Source: Candidatus Latescibacterota bacterium | Lineage (GTDB): Bacteria > Latescibacterota > UBA2968 > UBA8231 | Reading direction: 5' to 3' | Assembly: GCA_022827165.1 (NCBI GenBank) | Contig: JAJDTN010000039.1 | Span: forward strand, 1 to 5,053 | Length of the DNA: 5,053 bases | Shown: piece by piece, positions 3,801 through 5,053 of the stretch | How positions within the stretch are numbered: the stretch's first letter is position 1 | How the letters are laid out: each line of letters begins with the position of its first letter | Notes under the pieces: model-generated | Database searches by the model: none | Seen by the model: the letters and a program-made list of their open reading frames with translations, nothing else | What the model was told of the DNA's origin: nothing | Translations under genes and position numbers: made by a program

Positions 3801-5053
3801 CCAGCGGCCAGCTGCGCACGCGCTCGGGCATCACCTACGACTTCGAGCTCCGGGACAATTACCAGTTGCTCCTAGAAGCCGCCGACGGCTACGGCGACAC
3901 CGCCGACATCGCCGTCACCGTCCACCTGTCCGACATCGACGAGCCGCCCCGGCCGCCGGCCCGGCCGCAGGTCGAGCCGGCCGCCTCCACGAGCCTGACC
4001 GTGACCTGGACGGAGCCAGTCAACACCGGCCCCGACATCGATGACTACGACGTGCAGTACCGCAAGAGCGGCAGCTTTCTCCCCTGGCCGCACAGCGGCC
4101 CCGGTACTTCCACCACGATCCCGGACCTGGACCCGGGCACCCGCTACGAGGTGCAGGTGCGGGCCACCAACGCCGAAGGCACCGGCGGGTGGTCGGCCTC
4201 GGGCTTCGGCAACACCAGCGCCAATCAGCGGCCCGTCTTCGACGAGTCCGCCCCCACCCGCAGTCTGGCGGAGAACACCGCGGGCCCCCAGGCCATCGGC
4301 AGTCCGGTGACCGCCACCGATCCTGAGTTCACCTCCATCACCTACCAGCTCTCGGGAGGAGACGCCGCCTCTTTCACCATCGACGAGACCAGCGGCCAGC
4401 TGCGCACGCGCTCGGGCGTCGACTACGACTTCGAGACGAGGAGCCGCTACTCGGTGAGGGTGCAGGCCGAGGACGAGCACAACGGCCGCACGACGATCAC
4501 CGTGACCATCGACGTGACCGACGACGACAACGAGCAGCCCGAGCGGCCTGACAAGCCGACGGTGACGGCCTCGACGTCCAGCAGTCTGGCCATCCGCTGG
4601 ACGGCCCCCGACAACCCGGGACCGGCCATCAACGACTACGATGTCCAGTACAGCGAGGATAGCGGGGCTTTCGAGGACTGGTCCCACACCGGCCCCGGCA
4701 CGGGCACGACGATCACCGGTTTGACCGCCAACACCCTCTACCAAGTACAGGTGCTGGCGCGCAGCGACGAGGGCGAGAGCCCCTGGTCCGAGTCGGTCGA
4801 GGCCACGACCAGCGCCAACCGGGCGCCCACCTTCAACGAGGGGACGAGCACCACGCGCCGTTTGGCCGAGAACACCACCGGGACCCAGGACATCGGCAAC
4901 CCGATCACCGCCACCGACTCAGACGGCGGTACCCCGGTCTACGCCTTGGCCGGCACCGATGAGGCCCGCTTCGACATCAACGCGGACAATGGACAGCTGC
5001 AGACCCGATCCAACGAGACCTGGGACTTCGAGGCGAAGTCCCGCTACGAGGTA
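770..5053 (+). CDS. Giant secreted YWTD-propeller / Ig-like / cadherin / FN3 mosaic protein (3' end outside window)
   Basis: The frame is open for 1,428 codons from ATG 770 to the right edge with no stop. The nearest upstream in-frame stop is TAG at 716-718, and ATG 770 is the first start after it. Visible parts: signal peptide (residues 1-30); acidic spacer (31-50); six YWTD blades (51-299); Ig-like (304-392); six more YWTD blades (402-654) inside a second Ig-like domain (393-400 and 656-741); Ig-like 3 (742-830); Ig-like 4 (831-922); Pro-Gly-Pro hinge (923-951); cadherin-like (955-1058); FN3 (1059-1151); cadherin-like (1152-1255); FN3 (1256-1349); partial cadherin-like (1350-1428). Such domains bind proteins or glycans and build extended extracellular stalks, so an adhesion or recognition role is the likely inference; no enzymatic motif is seen. 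Only two cysteines remain after the signal peptide (191 and 275), at equivalent positions of blades 4 and 6. The membrane or surface anchor must lie beyond the edge. Confidence 0.9.
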   Translation, partial: MTCTTNLRAASVLARLAAVCLLCLLPGTLSESEVEGQGGDEDGGEAVPSRLYWTDAGTDKIQRSLLDGSEVEDVVTGPRQLRGLAVDLAGGRVYWADRRSGKIQRSDLEGYGERDVVTGLGHPRSLALDAAAGHLYWVDAGTDRVQRSDLNGSYVQDLVTEGLQIPVGLALDPDAGHLYWADSGTDKIQRCNLDGTGVEDLVSGLHTPQDLALDPGAGKIYWADSGTDRIQRSNLDGSGVEDVVTGLRLPQALALDAAAGHLYWVDAGTRKIQRCNLDGTGVEDLVTGLLLPWGLDLALTGPTNRAPALAPVTDQTVFASDRVRLRLEGQDPDGDDLTWEAESSDEEVATVSVAAGVLLVEAVGPGQAAVTVTVRDPDGLRAAQGFTVTVPSNRPPVAVTWLYWTDAGSGSIRRSRLDGSQVQDVVAGLGQPRGLALDAAGGRIYWTDSRADKIQRAALDGSMIEDLVTEGLRSPSGLAVDPAGGQVYWSDYGARRIQRADLDGANVEDLVIRGLREPLGLAVDASAGRLYWTDWGADRVQQSRLDGSGVRSLVTTGLQSPQDIAVDPLGGHLYWADFGTDKIQRSRLDGSEVEDLVAEGLHAPHGLALDAAGGGLYWTDYGTGRIQRANLDGSEVEDVITEDLDTPYGLALGAGLPARRVRAGHEPDTLSLAGRFLDPEGGALSYGAVSRDTSLASAEVSRDTLTITGVAPGQTSIAVTARDPEGLQTTLPLALRVLPPANRPPVLSPLSDLAALAGDTLTVGIEATDPDGDRLRYEAASADTAIAQAGTADSVITLLPIAAGETTVAVTVRDDSLAVADTFGVTVAWPNRAPQPGRLRARQVFLGGVARIVLRREFTDPDGDSLSYTAASRDSNVATAEVSRDTLTITPVAAGQTAIDMTATDPEGLQAAGSFALTVRRRPPPPPPGGGGGGGGGGGGFFIPPPPPPPPRTTNQAPVFPEAPSAERTLAENTPANRNIQHPVRATDADNDRLTYLLSGTDADSFSVVSTSGQLRTRSGITYDFELRDNYQLLLEAADGYGDTADIAVTVHLSDIDEPPRPPARPQVEPAASTSLTVTWTEPVNTGPDIDDYDVQYRKSGSFLPWPHSGPGTSTTIPDLDPGTRYEVQVRATNAEGTGGWSASGFGNTSANQRPVFDESAPTRSLAENTAGPQAIGSPVTATDPEFTSITYQLSGGDAASFTIDETSGQLRTRSGVDYDFETRSRYSVRVQAEDEHNGRTTITVTIDVTDDDNEQPERPDKPTVTASTSSSLAIRWTAPDNPGPAINDYDVQYSEDSGAFEDWSHTGPGTGTTITGLTANTLYQVQVLARSDEGESPWSESVEATTSANRAPTFNEGTSTTRRLAENTTGTQDIGNPITATDSDGGTPVYALAGTDEARFDINADNGQLQTRSNETWDFEAKSRYEV
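920..1668 (+). repeat. Beta-propeller 1: six YWTD (LDL-receptor class B) blades
   Basis: Six tandem repeats of 42-43 codons begin with the YWxD tyrosine codons at 923, 1049, 1175, 1304, 1430 and 1556. Each follows the pattern LYWxDxGTxKIQRxxLDG, then VEDLVTGL, then PxxLALD, closely matching the LDL-receptor class B consensus (YWTD, then IxRxxLDGS, then GLAxD). Six repeats make one closed six-bladed propeller, the count found in the LDL receptor, where such propellers bind protein partners. Blades 4 and 6 carry Cys191 and Cys275 at the same position (QRCNLDG). An exact 50-bp duplication links blade boundaries 2/3 and 5/6, so DNA-level homogenisation is recent. Confidence 0.9.
1145..1575 (+). 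repeat. 50-bp exact direct repeat within propeller 1
   Basis: Bases 1145-1194 are identical to 1526-1575 over 50 positions, offset by 381 bp, which is exactly 127 codons or three blades. The preceding and following bases differ. Both copies encode the end of one blade and the YWVDAG start of the next. Identity at synonymous positions points to recent duplication or gene conversion rather than selection on the protein alone. Confidence 0.85.
1679..1945 (+). other. Ig-like domain 1 (DPDGD type)
   Basis: Residues 304-392 begin with NRAP, contain DPDGDDLTWEAESSD, an EVATVSV strand, a PGQAAVTVTVRDPDG segment, and end in FTVTVP. This is the recurrent bacterial Ig-like module with the pattern NRAP, DPDGDxLxY, SSDxxVATV, GxAxVTVTAxDPDG and TFTVTV, common in long surface proteins. 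It acts as a spacer between the two propellers. Acidic DPDGD loops in related modules often bind calcium; that is inference here. Confidence 0.7.
1973..2731 (+). repeat. Beta-propeller 2: six YWTD blades inserted in an Ig-like domain
   Basis: A second set of six repeats has YWxD tyrosine codons at 1976, 2102, 2231, 2360, 2489 and 2618, at 42-43 codon spacing. The core pattern is LYWTDxGxDKIQRxxLDGSxVEDLVxEGLxxPxGLALD. It contains no cysteine, unlike propeller 1, and its blades more often have an aromatic or Arg residue after YWxD (DYG, DWG, DFG, DSR). It starts directly after NRPPVAV and ends directly before LPARRV, so it sits between the two parts of an Ig-like domain. Confidence 0.9.
2735..3535 (+). 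other. Three Ig-like modules (2b, 3 and 4)
   Basis: Module 2b (residues 656-741) continues the Ig-like domain begun at residues 393-400: LPARRVRAG, DPEGGALSY, TLTITGVAPGQTSIAVTARDPEG. Module 3 (742-830) starts NRPPV and has DPDGDRLRY and TTVAVTVRD. Module 4 (831-922) starts NRAP and has DPDGDSLSY, SNVATAEV, TLTITPVAAGQ and TATDPEG. All share the same layout as domain 1. The stretch VSRDTLTIT occurs in both 2b and 4, a sign of internal duplication. They form a rigid spacer between propeller 2 and the proline-glycine hinge. Confidence 0.7.
3536..3622 (+). other. Pro6-Gly12-FFI-Pro8 hinge
   Basis: Residues 923-951 are six prolines, twelve glycines, FFI, then eight prolines, with basic RRR just before. 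Polyproline arms would be stiff rods and the glycine run a free joint, separating the propeller/Ig-like tip from the cadherin-FN3 array. The plus strand is C-rich, then G-rich, then C-rich, so it can fold back on itself: 3557-3576 pairs with 3602-3621 at 18 of 20 positions. Confidence 0.85.
3557..3621. repeat. 20-bp imperfect inverted repeat in the hinge coding DNA
   Basis: 3557-3576 (G-rich) and 3602-3621 (C-rich) are complementary at 18 of 20 positions around a 25-base loop, with an inner run of eight uninterrupted G-C/A-T pairs (3569-3576 with 3602-3609). The G-rich arm also contains many GG runs that could form a two-tetrad quadruplex. This could hinder polymerase or ribosome, and it is a likely place for length errors in assembly. 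Confidence 0.75.
3632..4222 (+). repeat. Cadherin-FN3 unit 1
   Basis: The cadherin-like part (residues 955-1058) has the landmarks of calcium-binding cadherin repeats: LAENT (Glu in the first strand), TDADNDRLTY, SGQLRTRSGITYDFE, and a DIDE terminus in place of DxND. The fibronectin III part (1059-1151) has a proline-rich start, LTVTWTEP, DYDVQYR and LDPGTRYEVQVRATNAEG with a following GWS. The unit is 197 residues long and is followed directly by the next unit. Calcium at the cadherin interfaces would stiffen the stalk; that is inferred from the family. Confidence 0.82.
4223..4816 (+). repeat. Cadherin-FN3 unit 2
   Basis: This unit is 198 residues and parallel to unit 1. Its cadherin-like part (1152-1255) has LAENTAG, TATDPEF, TSGQLRTRSGVDYDFE and VTDDDNE. 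Here the usual TDxD motif is TDPE, so one acidic calcium ligand may be changed. Its FN3 part (1256-1349) has LAIRWTAPDNPGPAINDYDVQY, a TGPGTGTTITGLTANT segment and YQVQVLARSDEGESPWS. The RTRSG stretch and the DYDVQY stretch are shared with unit 1. Confidence 0.82.
4817..5053 (+). repeat. Cadherin-FN3 unit 3, cut by the right edge
   Basis: Residues 1350-1428 start a third unit: NRAPTF, LAENTTGTQDIG, TATDSDGGTPVY, NGQLQTRSNETWDFEAKSRYEV. All early cadherin landmarks are present. The window ends before the terminal acidic motif and the expected FN3 domain, so the array continues for an unknown number of units. Confidence 0.8.

Noticed and set aside
2837..4744. Long minus-strand open frames at 2837-3715 and 3872-4744
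   Set aside because: They are antisense shadows of the Ig-like and cadherin-FN3 coding sequence; translations are Gly/Arg/Val-rich with no recognisable motif.
1..5053. CRISPR array, tRNA/rRNA, insertion sequence or phage attachment site
   Set aside because: The periodic repeats are coding blades of 42-43 codons in a single open frame, not spacer-repeat units. No tRNA-like fold, transposase fragment or terminal repeat was recognised.

Overview
The window is a GC-rich bacterial segment (my estimate is well above 60% GC). It holds the tail of one gene, a 656-base gene-free stretch, and the first 1,428 codons of a very large secreted mosaic protein that runs off the right edge. I cannot assign the organism. 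The architecture (YWTD propellers, Ig-like, cadherin-like and fibronectin III domains) recurs in uncultured marine and host-associated bacteria, but that is context from knowledge of the families, not evidence in the sequence.

Layout. 1-113: last 36 codons of what looks like a LacI/GalR-family transcription regulator (ending in a VRESCG-type tail). 114-769: no convincing gene. It contains a weak terminator-like structure (about 239-282), a perfect 16-bp palindrome (454-469), and an AT-richer island at about 505-550. That island carries two copies of the palindrome ACACGTGT inside an 11-bp inverted repeat (514-524/535-545), and the two copies overlap a plausible extended -10 promoter. After the promoter comes a structured leader of about 220 bases. 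Its last part holds a strong Shine-Dalgarno sequence (GGAGGT, 724-729) 40 bases upstream of the ATG, and a GCAA-capped hairpin (735-764) that could bring the two together.

770-5053: the large gene, open to the edge. Order of parts: signal peptide; acidic spacer; six-bladed YWTD (LDL-receptor class B) beta-propeller; Ig-like domain; start of a second Ig-like domain interrupted by a second complete six-bladed YWTD propeller; remainder of that Ig-like domain; two more Ig-like domains; Pro6-Gly12-FFI-Pro8 hinge; then a tandem array of about 197-residue units, each a cadherin-like plus a fibronectin III domain, with two complete units and a third cut by the edge. This reads as an extracellular adhesion or recognition protein: propellers and Ig-like modules at the N-terminal tip, a flexible hinge, and a Ca2+-stiffened stalk leading to an unseen C-terminal anchor.

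Working together (inference): the adjacent LacI-type regulator is a candidate to bind the twin CpG-centred palindromes at the promoter. Initiation of this costly protein may also be controlled through RNA structure around its displaced ribosome binding site. The long open frames on the other strand and in other frames over the repeats are shadows of the repetitive GC-rich coding sequence.
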